This document shows positions 1 through 8,157 of a DNA stretch of 64,000 bases, piece by piece. The position numbers and the translations under genes were made by a program. Source of the DNA: Jatrophihabitans cynanchi (GTDB taxonomy: Bacteria > Actinomycetota > Actinomycetes > Mycobacteriales > Jatrophihabitantaceae); NCBI RefSeq assembly GCF_027247405.1, contig NZ_CP097463.1, positions 496,001 through 560,000 of the forward strand, written 5' to 3'. The first letter of the stretch is position 1; each line of letters opens with the position of its first letter. The notes under the pieces are model-generated. The model saw only the letters and a program-made list of their open reading frames with translations, was not told the origin of the DNA and did not search any database.

Positions 1-185
1 GGCAGGGCCAGGTCGCCGATGATCATCCGGTTGGCGTTCAACAGCCCGCCGAGCCGGTCCTGGGCCGCGATCACCTCCTCGGCGCGCGCAACCAGCTGGG
101 CGAGCAGTTCGTCCAGGCGCAGTTTCGGGCCGTCCGAGGGCCCGGCGACCTCGTGACGGCCGCGCGGCGGCTCGTCGTCTGCCAT
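1..185 (-). CDS. DevS/DosT-like sensor histidine kinase, N-terminal fragment (runs off the window)
   Basis: Only the first 61 codons are present, from an ATG at 185 running leftward off the edge. After a short acidic leader the protein has a helical stretch containing LRLDELLAQLV, then a VIAAQDRLGGLL segment. This is the linker that precedes the first GAF domain in DevS/DosT-type oxygen and redox sensors (known family pattern); no GAF, heme-binding or kinase residue is visible here. The gene lies 40 bp downstream of acg1 on the same strand, so the two may be co-transcribed. In M. tuberculosis dosS follows dosR, and a dosR homologue may lie just outside the window. The call rests on the short N-terminal match and on the surrounding DosR-type gene content. 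Confidence 0.6.
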   Translation of the reverse strand, partial: MADDEPPRGRHEVAGPSDGPKLRLDELLAQLVARAEEVIAAQDRLGGLLNANRMIIGDLAL

Positions 186-225
186 AGGCATCAACGCTAT
201 TGGTTGCGCGTCGGGCGCGCCACGA

Positions 226-1218
226 TCAGGCATCCGACTCGCTCAGCACCTCCACCAGGCGCCGCCGCCGCACCGCCGGCGTCTCGGGCGCTCTGCCCAC
301 CCGCAGCAGGATGTGCGGGTGCATCCGCAAGCCGAGCTCGATGCGCAGCATCTCGTGGGTTCGGGCCACCTCGATCACCTGGGTGAACGGGCTGACCGCG
401 TAACCACGCCGGGTGATCTCCAGCAGCACTCGTTCCAGGCCCTCGCCGCCGCGCAGCCAGCTGGCCGCGTTGTCGGCGTCGGTGCCGAGCAGGATCAGGC
501 ACTGGCTCGCGCTCGAGTGGGTCTCGGTCGGCAACCAGCCCGATCCGTGCGTGTCGAAGTCGCGGATCGGCACCTCGTCGCCCGAGTGCCCGGTCACGTG
601 CGGGACGGCGGCCGCCGGCACGCCGTCGAGCCGGGTGGGGTTGTCGCTGGTCCAGGCGCGCAACTCGGCGCGGTAGGCGGGGTCGGCGTTCTCGATCCGG
701 TCGGCGAGCTGACTCAACCGGGCGATGGTCCGGCGATGCTCCAGCCGCTCGATCGGGAACGCCTGTGTCCCCTCCGCGGCCGCAGCCGCGACCAGGGCCT
801 GCACGACGGGGACGGGCACCGGTGTCTGGTCGAACCGGCGGCGGTTCGTGCGGCGCTTGTCGATCGCGACGTCCAGGTCGGAGATCGGGTCCCACGCCTC
901 GGTCGTGCCCAGGATGCGCAGCCGCGCGATCAGGTCCGGCTCGGCGGGATCGGGGAAGCGCTCCACCTCGACGTCCAGGCCGGCCGCCGCGAGCGAGACC
1001 CGGGCGTTGAACAGGGCGCAACCGCAGCTGATCATCTGCTGGCGGCCGAACGGATCGAGCACCCGCAGCCGGCGCTGCTCCTCGACCCGGATCTCGATCG
1101 TGTCCGCGCCCAGCCGCAACCGCCAGGGCTGCGTGTTGTGCACTGAGGGGGCAAGGGTCGCCCGCACAGCCGCCCGGCGCAGCGCGTGGGTCAGCTTGGT
1201 CGCGGTCATGCTCGACAT
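226..1218 (-). CDS. Acg-family nitroreductase-like flavoprotein (acg1)
   Basis: 330 aa, usual length for the Acg (Rv2032/Rv3127/Rv3131) branch of the nitroreductase fold. The N-terminal APSVHNTQPWR motif is the family signature for the flavin phosphate/ribityl region. A central DKRRTNRR segment and a C-terminal GEGLERVLLEITRRGY stretch also match. Known: M. tuberculosis Acg binds FMN but has a lid over the active site, so reductase activity should not be assumed. Two close ATGs exist (1218 and 1209); I chose the first. The gene faces away from a universal stress protein, and a perfect DosR-type palindrome lies 64 bp upstream. It is one of three Acg paralogues in the window. Confidence 0.88.
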   Translation of the reverse strand: MSSMTATKLTHALRRAAVRATLAPSVHNTQPWRLRLGADTIEIRVEEQRRLRVLDPFGRQQMISCGCALFNARVSLAAAGLDVEVERFPDPAEPDLIARLRILGTTEAWDPISDLDVAIDKRRTNRRRFDQTPVPVPVVQALVAAAAAEGTQAFPIERLEHRRTIARLSQLADRIENADPAYRAELRAWTSDNPTRLDGVPAAAVPHVTGHSGDEVPIRDFDTHGSGWLPTETHSSASQCLILLGTDADNAASWLRGGEGLERVLLEITRRGYAVSPFTQVIEVARTHEMLRIELGLRMHPHILLRVGRAPETPAVRRRRLVEVLSESDA

Positions 1219-1281
1219 AGATTCGTCCGGATTCTCGTGAGGCGGCTCTTCCACCATGCCAGCGCCGTCCGGCCGCTCGCA

Positions 1282-1295
1282 GGGACTTTGGTCCC
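1282..1295. promoter_or_regulatory. Putative DosR box (acg1 / usp divergent region)
   Basis: GGGACTTTGGTCCC, essentially the DosR consensus core. It lies in the divergent region between acg1 and the USP-alcohol dehydrogenase operon and could serve either side. It is the best match in the window together with 53182-53195. Confidence 0.8.
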
Positions 1296-1396
1296 GTCCG
1301 TTGCCCGCCAAGGTCATTCGGCCCGCTCGCACGCCGCTCCTGCAGCCGGACGAAGGGACGAACGTCATCGCCGCTTCGGGACGCAGGACGGTGTCC

Positions 1397-1410
1397 GGGA
1401 CCACAGACCC
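1397..1410 (+). promoter_or_regulatory. Second putative DosR box upstream of usp
   Basis: GGGACCACAGACCC, ending 46 bp before the GTG start of the USP gene. The left half-site is intact and the right half is partial. Two boxes per promoter is common in known DosR promoters. Confidence 0.5.
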
Positions 1411-1456
1411 GGAGAACTGTCGAGGGTGCTGATCCCGCGCCACCTCGGAGGACATC

Positions 1457-2293
1457 GTGCGTCCCAACAGCGAAGTCGTCGTCGGAGTCGACGGTTCGGC
1501 CGGCAGTGCCGCCGCGGTGCGATGGGCCGCCCATCTTGCCGAATCCAACCGGGACCTGCTTGCCATCGTGCACTCCAGCGACGCCTGTGACAGCGTGCTG
1601 GCGCAGTCGAGCGCCGTGCGCGCCGAACTGCGCGCGGCCGTACGCCCGCTGGTGGACGCGGCACGCGAGATCGCCGCGCTCGCCGAGCCGGCGCTCCCTG
1701 TTCGCAGCGAGATACTGCTCGGCACCCCCTGGCGGCAGCTCGCCGACCTGTCCCGGCGTGCCGGTCTGCTCGTCGTCGGCCGGAGCGGGCAGAACCGCGC
1801 GCGCACGGTGCTGCTGGGCTCGACGCCCACCAGGTTGGCCGCGCGCACCCCGTGCCCGCTCGCCGTCGTCCCGGCCGGCGCGATGTGGCCGCCCGAACGC
1901 GTCGTCGTCGCGGTGGGCGCGCAGCCCGAGGACGTCGAGTTGCTCCGCTACGCCGAACTCACTGCCGCCTCGATCCGCGTTCCGCTGACGGCGGTGCACG
2001 TCACGCCGGACGGCACGGCGCCGGCAGGCATCGAGCCGCCCGGCACGCAGTTGCTGACCGGCCAGCCGACGGCCGAGCTGACGCGCTTCTGCCGGCCGCG
2101 GGATCTGCTCGTCATCGGCCGCCGCGCCCGCCGCTCGGCCATCACCCAGGAGCCCCGGTACCGGCAACTGCTCGATACCGCCGCGTGTCCGGTGGTGCTG
2201 GTTCCCCTCGCGCGTCCCACCGAAGTGCGGGACGAGCTCAGCCGCGCGGTCACCGATCGCGCCGACACTCAACCGGAAGGAGCACTGCTATGA
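1457..2293 (+). CDS. Universal stress protein, tandem Usp domains
   Basis: 278 aa with two Usp folds in tandem. The first starts with VVVGVDGSAGS (nucleotide-binding loop) and carries VVGRSGQNRARTVLLGS, a G-rich ATP-binding loop. The second, from about residue 150, is degenerate: it lacks the GxxG-9x-G(S/T) loop and ends in a CPVVLVPLA strand. GTG start with GGAGG five bases upstream. The stop overlaps the start of the alcohol dehydrogenase (ATGA), so the genes are translationally coupled. Known: tandem USPs of this type are among the most strongly hypoxia-induced DosR targets; their molecular role is unclear (ATP binding, growth control). Confidence 0.9.
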   Translation: MRPNSEVVVGVDGSAGSAAAVRWAAHLAESNRDLLAIVHSSDACDSVLAQSSAVRAELRAAVRPLVDAAREIAALAEPALPVRSEILLGTPWRQLADLSRRAGLLVVGRSGQNRARTVLLGSTPTRLAARTPCPLAVVPAGAMWPPERVVVAVGAQPEDVELLRYAELTAASIRVPLTAVHVTPDGTAPAGIEPPGTQLLTGQPTAELTRFCRPRDLLVIGRRARRSAITQEPRYRQLLDTAACPVVLVPLARPTEVRDELSRAVTDRADTQPEGALL

Positions 2294-3330
2294 AGGCACT
2301 CGTCTACAACGGGCCCGGGCGGCACGCCTGGACCGACGTCCCGGATCCGCAACTGCAGGACCCGGGCGACGCCATCGTCCGGATCGACGCCGTGACGATC
2401 TGCGGCACCGATCTGCACATCCTCAAGGGCGATGTGCCCGAGACGACGGCCGGCCGGATCCTCGGCCACGAGGCCGTCGGCACCGTCGAGAGCGTCGGCG
2501 CCGGCGTGCAGTCGGTGCGGGCGGGTGACCGCGTGCTCGTCTCGTGCATCTCCCCGTGCGGGCGGTGCGCGTACTGCCGGGTCGGCGTCTACGGCCAATG
2601 CCGTAACGGTGGCGGCTGGATCCTCGGTCACCTGGTCGACGGAACGCAGGCGCAGTACGTGCGGGCGCCGTTCGCGGACACCTCGCTCTACCCGTTGCCG
2701 GCGAACGTCACGGACGAGTCGGCGCTGCTGCTCGCGGACATCCTGCCCACCTCGTACGAGGTCGGCGTGCTCAACGGCAAGGTCAGTCCCGGCGACACCG
2801 TCGTCGTCGTGGGTGCCGGCCCGATCGGGCTGGCCGCGATCACGACGGCACGGCTGTTCAGCCCGTCCCGCATCATCGCCGTGGACAAGGCGAAGACGCG
2901 GCTGGACGCGGCGCTGGAGTTCGGTGCCACGCAGGCGATCCTGGTCGACGACGACCCGGTTGCGACGCTTCGGGGGATCGGCGACGGCCTCGGCGCTGAC
3001 ACCGTGATCGAGGCGGTAGGGGTGCCCGAGACCTTCGAGCTGTCGACCGAACTCGTGCGGCCCGGCGGCCGGGTGGCGAACATCGGCGTGCACGGCAAGC
3101 CGGCGACGCTGCACCTGGAGTCGCTGTGGATCCGCAACGTCACGATCACGACGGGGCTGGTCGACGCGTACTCGACGCCGCGGCTGCTCACCATGCTGGC
3201 GGCCGGGCAACTCGACACCAGCAAGTTCGTGACACACCGGTTCGGGTTGGACGAGATGATGGACGCCTACGACGTGTTCGCCGATGCCGCGGACACCGGA
3301 GCGCTCAAGGTCGCGCTGTTCCGGACCTGA
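2290..3330 (+). CDS. Zinc-dependent alcohol dehydrogenase (MDR family)
   Basis: 346 aa medium-chain dehydrogenase. Catalytic zinc ligands are in ICGTDLH and GHEAVG; structural zinc cysteines are in SPCGRCAYCRVGVYGQC. The Rossmann loop GAGPIGLAA is present. The spacing and the LPTSYEVGVLNGKV segment resemble secondary-alcohol/isopropanol-type dehydrogenases, but substrate cannot be read from sequence. It overlaps the USP stop by four bases, so it shares the DosR-type promoter upstream. Likely role under oxygen limitation is NAD(P)H re-oxidation by aldehyde or ketone reduction (inference). A strong hairpin follows immediately. Confidence 0.9.
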   Translation: MKALVYNGPGRHAWTDVPDPQLQDPGDAIVRIDAVTICGTDLHILKGDVPETTAGRILGHEAVGTVESVGAGVQSVRAGDRVLVSCISPCGRCAYCRVGVYGQCRNGGGWILGHLVDGTQAQYVRAPFADTSLYPLPANVTDESALLLADILPTSYEVGVLNGKVSPGDTVVVVGAGPIGLAAITTARLFSPSRIIAVDKAKTRLDAALEFGATQAILVDDDPVATLRGIGDGLGADTVIEAVGVPETFELSTELVRPGGRVANIGVHGKPATLHLESLWIRNVTITTGLVDAYSTPRLLTMLAAGQLDTSKFVTHRFGLDEMMDAYDVFADAADTGALKVALFRT

Positions 3331-3346
3331 TCGCGTGGGCACCGAC

Positions 3347-3376
3347 GGTGGGGCGGACCGAGCGGTCCGCCCCACC
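3347..3376 (+). terminator. Intrinsic-type terminator hairpin after alcohol dehydrogenase
   Basis: A perfect 14-bp inverted repeat with a two-base loop (GGTGGGGCGGACCG then AG then its complement), 16 bp after the stop. No U-tract, as is usual in high-GC actinobacteria. Confidence 0.75.
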
Positions 3377-4018
3377 GCTGTCGGCTCCTTGTTCGGCAGG
3401 TCAGGCTGCGGCGGGCGGGGCGGGGCGCCGAGTATGGGTGTCTCCAGGTTCGCACTACAGATGTCTACGGCGCCGGCCGGCTGATTCGAGCGCGAGCGAG
3501 TCGGGTCTGCCCTGAACAATGCCTCAGCCCGTGCCGCGGTGCCATGCGCGCCACGAGAAGCAAGCGCCAGCGGCCCCCGCCGGCACCGCGCTGCCACGCC
3601 GATCGACACGTGCGTCGGGCGACAACCAGTGGCCCGGCGCTACGGCGTCGGACGCACGATCGCGGCGACCGGCCCGACCTCGAGATTGTCGTTCAGGACG
3701 CACACGGACGAGCGCGGGGTCACGGCCAAGTCGGTGGAGGATTCGCCCTGGACGCCGCGCTCTATCAGTTCGCCGCACAGGCGAACCCGCAGAGTTGACC
3801 GGCTACGGACCCATGCCGGCCAGCCTGGCGCTGAACCTCGCCTCCGACCACACCGGCACATGGCGCCGCGACGGCACCCTGAAGGTTCCCCGGCCGCACC
3901 CGCCGAGCCGTCGAACAACGCAGCCGAAGCGGGCGACGGCTACCTGTCGCGCGACAGTCGATCGGCGCCGCGGAACCAGACGTCCACAACAACGAGAACG
4001 ACAGCACACCGGACATGC
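3377..4018. other. Gene-poor stretch with degraded coding remnants
   Basis: About 640 bases between two hairpins that end the flanking convergent operons. No open frame has a plausible start, ribosome site and recognisable product. The only recognisable trace is a short piece resembling a DUF222/13E12 HNH protein (listed separately). Confidence 0.5.
3780..3890 (+). pseudogene. Relic of a DUF222/13E12-type HNH endonuclease protein
   Basis: A frame around 3786-3875 reads PAELTGYGPMPASLALNLA followed by TGTWRRD. In DUF222/13E12 repeat proteins, an (E)LxGYGPIPAxLAxxLA segment followed by TWRR lies between the DUF222 domain and the HNH motif. The frame is not continued as such a protein on either side, and no CxxC/HNH residues follow. 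This looks like a decayed fragment. It is short, so confidence is limited. Confidence 0.35.
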
Positions 4019-4053
4019 GCGTGGGGACAGACCGCCGCGGTCCGTCCCCACGC
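4019..4053 (-). terminator. Terminator hairpin after the MBL gene
   Basis: Inverted repeat GTGGGGACAGACCG / CGGTCCGTCCCCAC with a three-base loop and one mismatch, 36 bp beyond the MBL stop on the minus strand. It superficially contains GGGAC/GTCCC but is a long hairpin, so I read it as a terminator and not as a DosR box. Confidence 0.65.
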
Positions 4054-4088
4054 CCCGTCCGGCCGCCCCCTTCCGTGCCGGCCGGACG

Positions 4089-5482
4089 TCAGATCAACAC
4101 GCGTTCCCCTTCTCGCGGCACGACCGCGGTCCAGCCGAGTTCGGCGTGCAGCCGGGCAGCGAGCGCCTCGGACGAGTGCTGCTCGCCGTGGACCACGTAA
4201 CCGGTGCGCGGTGCCGGAGCACCGCCGGCCCAGGCGAGCAGTTCGGTGCTGTCGGCGTGCGCGCTGAACCCGTCGAGGACGACCACCTCGGCGCGAACCG
4301 GCACGTACTCGCCGTGGATCTTCACGTGCGGGGCACCGTCGGCGAGCTGGCGTGCCCTCGTGCCTGCGGCAGCGAAGCCGACGACCGCGACGGTGTGCCG
4401 GCGGTCGGGCAGCATGTGCTTGAGATGGTGCAGCACCCGTCCACCGGTGGCCATCCCGGACGCCGAGATGACGATCGACGGCATCCGCGGATCGTTCCAG
4501 CGCATCGACTCCTGCGCGGTGTGCGCCTCCAACACGTGTTCGGTGGACAACACGTCGAGCGACAGATCCGGCCGGATCTCCGGCCAACCGGCGCTGATCG
4601 CCTCGCGGTAGACCCGCAGGCAGGCCAGGGCCATCGGGCTGTCGACCACCACGGGAGGTCGGGGATCCCGCCGGACTCGCGCAGCGACTTCAGTGCCGCC
4701 AGCAGCACCTCGGTGCGGTCGACCGCGAAGGCGGGAACCAGGATGCTGCCGCCCCGCTCGGCGGTGCGCGTGATGCAGTCGGCGAGGGCCTGCAGCGTGT
4801 CCACGTCGCTGCGCAGCCGATCGCCGTACGTCGACTCGATCAGCAGCACGTCGCTGTCCGGGCGCTGTTGCGGGGCACTCAACAGCGGGTGGCCGTCGCG
4901 CCCGAGGTCACCGCTGATCACGACGCTGCGCGGTCCGGGCCGTGCCGAGACGGTGAGCTGGGCCCAGGACGAGCCCAGGATGTGTCCGGCGCGCCCGAAC
5001 GTCAGGGTGACGTCGTCCGTGATCGGCACCGCGTCGCCGTGCCGCACCGGCGTGAACAGGTCGCACGCGCGCGAGGCATCGCGCGCGTCGTACAGCGGCA
5101 GCGCGGGCCGGTGCTTGCTCCAGCCGCCCGCGTCCGCGAAGCGGGCGTCCTCTTCCTGCAGGTGGGCGCTGTCTGCCAGCACGATCTCGGCCAGCCGCGC
5201 GGTCCCGTCCGTGACGAAAACCGGTCCGGACCAGCCGTGCTTGGCGAGCACCGGCAGGTACCCGCAGTGGTCCAGGTGCGCGTGAGTGATCACCACCGCG
5301 TCGACGGTGTGCCAGTCGACCGGTGGCGCCGCCCAGTTGCGTCGCCGCAGCGACGAGAGCCCCTGAAACAGGCCGCAGTCGAGCAGCACCCGGGAGCGTC
5401 CGGTGTCCAGCAGGTGCTTGCTGCCGGTGACCGTCCCCACGCCGCCGAGGAAGGTGAGCGCGGGCCGGTCGGCACCACTCAC
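4089..5482 (-). pseudogene. MBL-fold beta-CASP metallo-hydrolase, frameshifted
   Basis: Metallo-beta-lactamase-fold RNA-processing-type protein (Ysh1/CPSF73-like, beta-CASP). The N-terminal frame from a GTG at 5482 carries the zinc motif HAHLDHCGYLP, then GHILGSSWA and SGDLGRDGHP. The second frame (to 4089) has VVVDSPMA, SASGMATGGR (beta-CASP) and a terminal GFSAHADS histidine. The frames join near 4650, where GIPDLP should continue into VVVDSPMA; one base appears missing. Restored length would be about 464 aa, normal for the family. Either a real frameshift or a sequence error: the downstream half is intact, which favours a recent change or an error. It overlaps the acyl-CoA synthetase stop by four bases (GTGA). 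Confidence 0.8.
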
Positions 5483-8157
5483 CGGTCGGCCATCTGACGC
5501 AGGACCGGATCGGGAACCCGCGGTGCGGGCGCGACCCGGATCCGAGCGTCGACCACGGTCAGCGTGCTGCCGTGGCAGATGATCGGGTTCAGGTCCAGCT
5601 CGGCGATCTCCGGGACGTCGTCGACGAGCTGCGCGATGCGCGCGATCACGTCGGCAACAGCTGCCCGGGGCACCACCGGCCGGCCGCGGTAGCCGTCCAG
5701 CAGCGGGGCGGTCCGCAGCCGTCCGACCAGCCGCGCGGCGGCCGCCTCGTCCAGCGGCGCGAGGGCGAACTGCCGATCGGCCAACAGGTCGCTCAGGACA
5801 CCACCGGCCCCGATCATGACGACCGGACCGAAGCGCTGGTCCTGCAGGGCACCGACGATGAGCTCGGTGCCGGGGGCGAGCATCGGCTGCAGCAGGATGT
5901 CGGTGCCGGGGACCGCCGCGGCGATCTCGGCGACGTTCGTGCGCAGCTCCCGCTCGTCGGCTATCCCGACGCGCACCGCACCGAGCTCGCTCTTGTGCAG
6001 CCCGCCGCCGGCAGCCTTGACCACCAGCGGATAGCCGAGCTCGATCGCTGCCGCCGCCGCGGCGTCCGCGTCGCCGACGACGCGCTGCGGGCAGACGGTG
6101 ATGCCGTAGTGGATCAGCAACCGCGCGGTCTGGTCGGCGTCCAGCCAGTCCGTGCCGTCGTCGCGAGCCGCCGCCACGAGTTCGCGCGCGGCGGCCCGGT
6201 CGACGCCGCCGAGCGGGACGGCCGGGGCGGGTATCGCGGCGCGGATCTGCCCGTAGCGTGCCGCCACTGCGATCGCCCTCGCCGCCGGCTCCGGGAAGGC
6301 GAACACCGGGACGGGCGCGGAGTCGTCGCGCGCGGGCGTCACACCCACAGCTCCGCCGACCTGCGTCGCGACCACCGGCTTCGTGCTGCCGAGCGCAACC
6401 TGCGCGATCCGGGCCAGCACCGCGACGGGATCGCCCACCGCGGTCTCGGTGAACACGGTGAGGACGGCGTCGACCTCGGGCGCCTCGAGCAGCACCTGAA
6501 CGGCGCGCCCCACCTGGCCGGCATCGGCCGCCGCACTGAGATCGACCGGGTTGTGGTGCGAGGCCGCCCGGGGTGCCACCTCCAGCAGCCGCGCGATCGT
6601 CTCGTCGGACAGCGTGACGACGTCCAGCCCGGCACCCGCTGCGGCGTCCGCGGCCAGGATCTGCGGCCCGCCGGAGTTACCGACGATCGCCACCCGAGTG
6701 CCGCTGGGCACCGGCTGGCTGCCGAGCACGCGTGCGGCGTCCAGCAGCTCCTCGATGGTGTCCACCCGCAGCACGCCGGCATCGGTGAACAGCGCGTCGA
6801 CGACGACATCCGAACTCGCCGCCGCCGCGGTGTGCGAGCGGCCGGCCAGCTCACCGGCCGGGGTGCGGCCGCCCTTGATCGCGATGATCGGCTTGGTCGC
6901 GGCGATGCGGCGCGCGATCCGGGCGAACTTGCGCGGGTTGCCGAACGACTCCAGGTACAGCGCGATGACCTTCACCCGCCGGTCCCGTTCCCAGCTCATC
7001 AGCAGGTCGTTGCTGCTGACGTCGACCTTGTTGCCCATCGACACGAACTGGGCGATGCCGACGCCGGAGCGCGCGGCGACCGCGGCAACGGCGATGCCGA
7101 GGGCGCCGGACTGCGAGGCGAGCGCCACGCCGCCGTCCTGCATCGGCAGCGCCGCGAAGGTCGCGTTGAGCCGGACAGCCGGATCGGTGTTGAGCACGCC
7201 CAGGCAGTTCGGGCCGATGAGCCGCATGCCGTAGTGCCGCGCGGCGCGCACGATCTCGCGCTCCTGCGCTCGGCCCGCCTCCCCCAGCTCGCCGAACCCG
7301 GACGTCAACAGCACCACGCCCCGGGTCCCGCGGGCGCCACAGGCACGCACCACCCCGAGGACGCTCGCGGCCGGCACCGCGATGACCGCAAGGTCCGGGG
7401 CGACCGGTAGGTCGGCAGGCGAGGCCACCGACTGCACACCCAGGATCGAGTCGCAGTGCGGGTTCACCGCGTAGACGAGCCCGGTGTAGCCGCAGTCGAC
7501 GATGTTGCGCAGCACCTGGTGTCCGATGCTTCCCGGCCGGGCGCTCGCGCCGATCACCGCGACCGAGTGCGGCGCCAGGATCGGGGCGAGGCTCGCCGCG
7601 TCGGCTACCGCCTCGCGCCGGTCGGACGCCGCGATCGCTCCGGGCCCGATCTGCAGCTGGATCCGGACCTGCACCGAGCCGTCCTCGAACTTGTGCTCGA
7701 TCGGCAGCCCGAGGTCGGTGAACAGCCGCAGCACGGTGAGGTTCTCGGCCAGCGTCTCGGCGACGAAGCAGCGGTAGCCGGCGTCCCTGGCCGCCTCGGC
7801 GAGGTGCTCGATCAGCAGCGTCCCGATTCCCTCCCGCTGCTGCTCGTCGTCGATCAGCAACGCGACCTCGGCGTCCTCGGGCGAGACCCGCTCGAACTCG
7901 GCAACGCCGACGACCCGGTCGCCCATGAGCGCCAGCAAGGTGTGGTGATCGCCGTCGGCGGGCCGGACGAGCGACGGCAGGTACCGCTGGGCGCACTCGC
8001 GGCCGGCGCTGAAGAAGCGCAGGTAGAGCGAGCGGTCCGAAGCGCGATCGTGCAGCTCGGTGAGCCCTTCGAGATCCTCGGGCATCGCCGTCCGGATGTG
8101 CACCAGCGCGCCGTCGGCGCGTACCGCGTCGACACCGTCCGCATAAGCCGTTGTCAT
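5479..8157 (-). CDS. GNAT acetyltransferase fused to NDP-forming acyl-CoA synthetase
   Basis: 892 aa. Residues about 15-170 are a GNAT domain (EQQREGIGTLLIEHLAEAA acetyl-CoA loop). From about 190 comes a CoA-binding Rossmann domain (VAVIGASARPGSIG), then ligase-CoA domains with a GRSHTAA phospho-histidine motif, and a C-terminal ATP-grasp domain (VVKAAGGGLHKSELGAV). Known: this order (GNAT first) is found in actinobacterial Pat-type protein acetyltransferases; synthetase domains of such proteins are sometimes inactive. Here the SHTAA histidine is kept, so ADP-forming acyl-CoA/acetate interconversion is possible. Start overlaps the acg2 stop (ATGA), giving the operon acg2-this gene-MBL. Choice between ATP-forming metabolism and regulatory acetylation cannot be made from sequence. 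Confidence 0.88.
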   Translation of the reverse strand: MTTAYADGVDAVRADGALVHIRTAMPEDLEGLTELHDRASDRSLYLRFFSAGRECAQRYLPSLVRPADGDHHTLLALMGDRVVGVAEFERVSPEDAEVALLIDDEQQREGIGTLLIEHLAEAARDAGYRCFVAETLAENLTVLRLFTDLGLPIEHKFEDGSVQVRIQLQIGPGAIAASDRREAVADAASLAPILAPHSVAVIGASARPGSIGHQVLRNIVDCGYTGLVYAVNPHCDSILGVQSVASPADLPVAPDLAVIAVPAASVLGVVRACGARGTRGVVLLTSGFGELGEAGRAQEREIVRAARHYGMRLIGPNCLGVLNTDPAVRLNATFAALPMQDGGVALASQSGALGIAVAAVAARSGVGIAQFVSMGNKVDVSSNDLLMSWERDRRVKVIALYLESFGNPRKFARIARRIAATKPIIAIKGGRTPAGELAGRSHTAAAASSDVVVDALFTDAGVLRVDTIEELLDAARVLGSQPVPSGTRVAIVGNSGGPQILAADAAAGAGLDVVTLSDETIARLLEVAPRAASHHNPVDLSAAADAGQVGRAVQVLLEAPEVDAVLTVFTETAVGDPVAVLARIAQVALGSTKPVVATQVGGAVGVTPARDDSAPVPVFAFPEPAARAIAVAARYGQIRAAIPAPAVPLGGVDRAAARELVAAARDDGTDWLDADQTARLLIHYGITVCPQRVVGDADAAAAAAIELGYPLVVKAAGGGLHKSELGAVRVGIADERELRTNVAEIAAAVPGTDILLQPMLAPGTELIVGALQDQRFGPVVMIGAGGVLSDLLADRQFALAPLDEAAAARLVGRLRTAPLLDGYRGRPVVPRAAVADVIARIAQLVDDVPEIAELDLNPIICHGSTLTVVDARIRVAPAPRVPDPVLRQMADR

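Noticed and set aside
197-2272. Long minus-strand open frame of 691 codons over acg1 and usp
   Set aside because: Shadow frame in GC-rich DNA: it runs antisense to the well-supported usp gene and out of frame with acg1, with no recognisable domain.
4019-4053. GGGACAGACC/GGTCCGTCCCC as a DosR box
   Set aside because: It is part of a 35-base hairpin located downstream of an operon end, which fits a terminator better.
3519-5285. 588-codon plus-strand frame across the remnant region and the MBL gene
   Set aside because: Antisense to the MBL-fold gene over most of its length; only the DUF222-like piece near 3786 looks meaningful.
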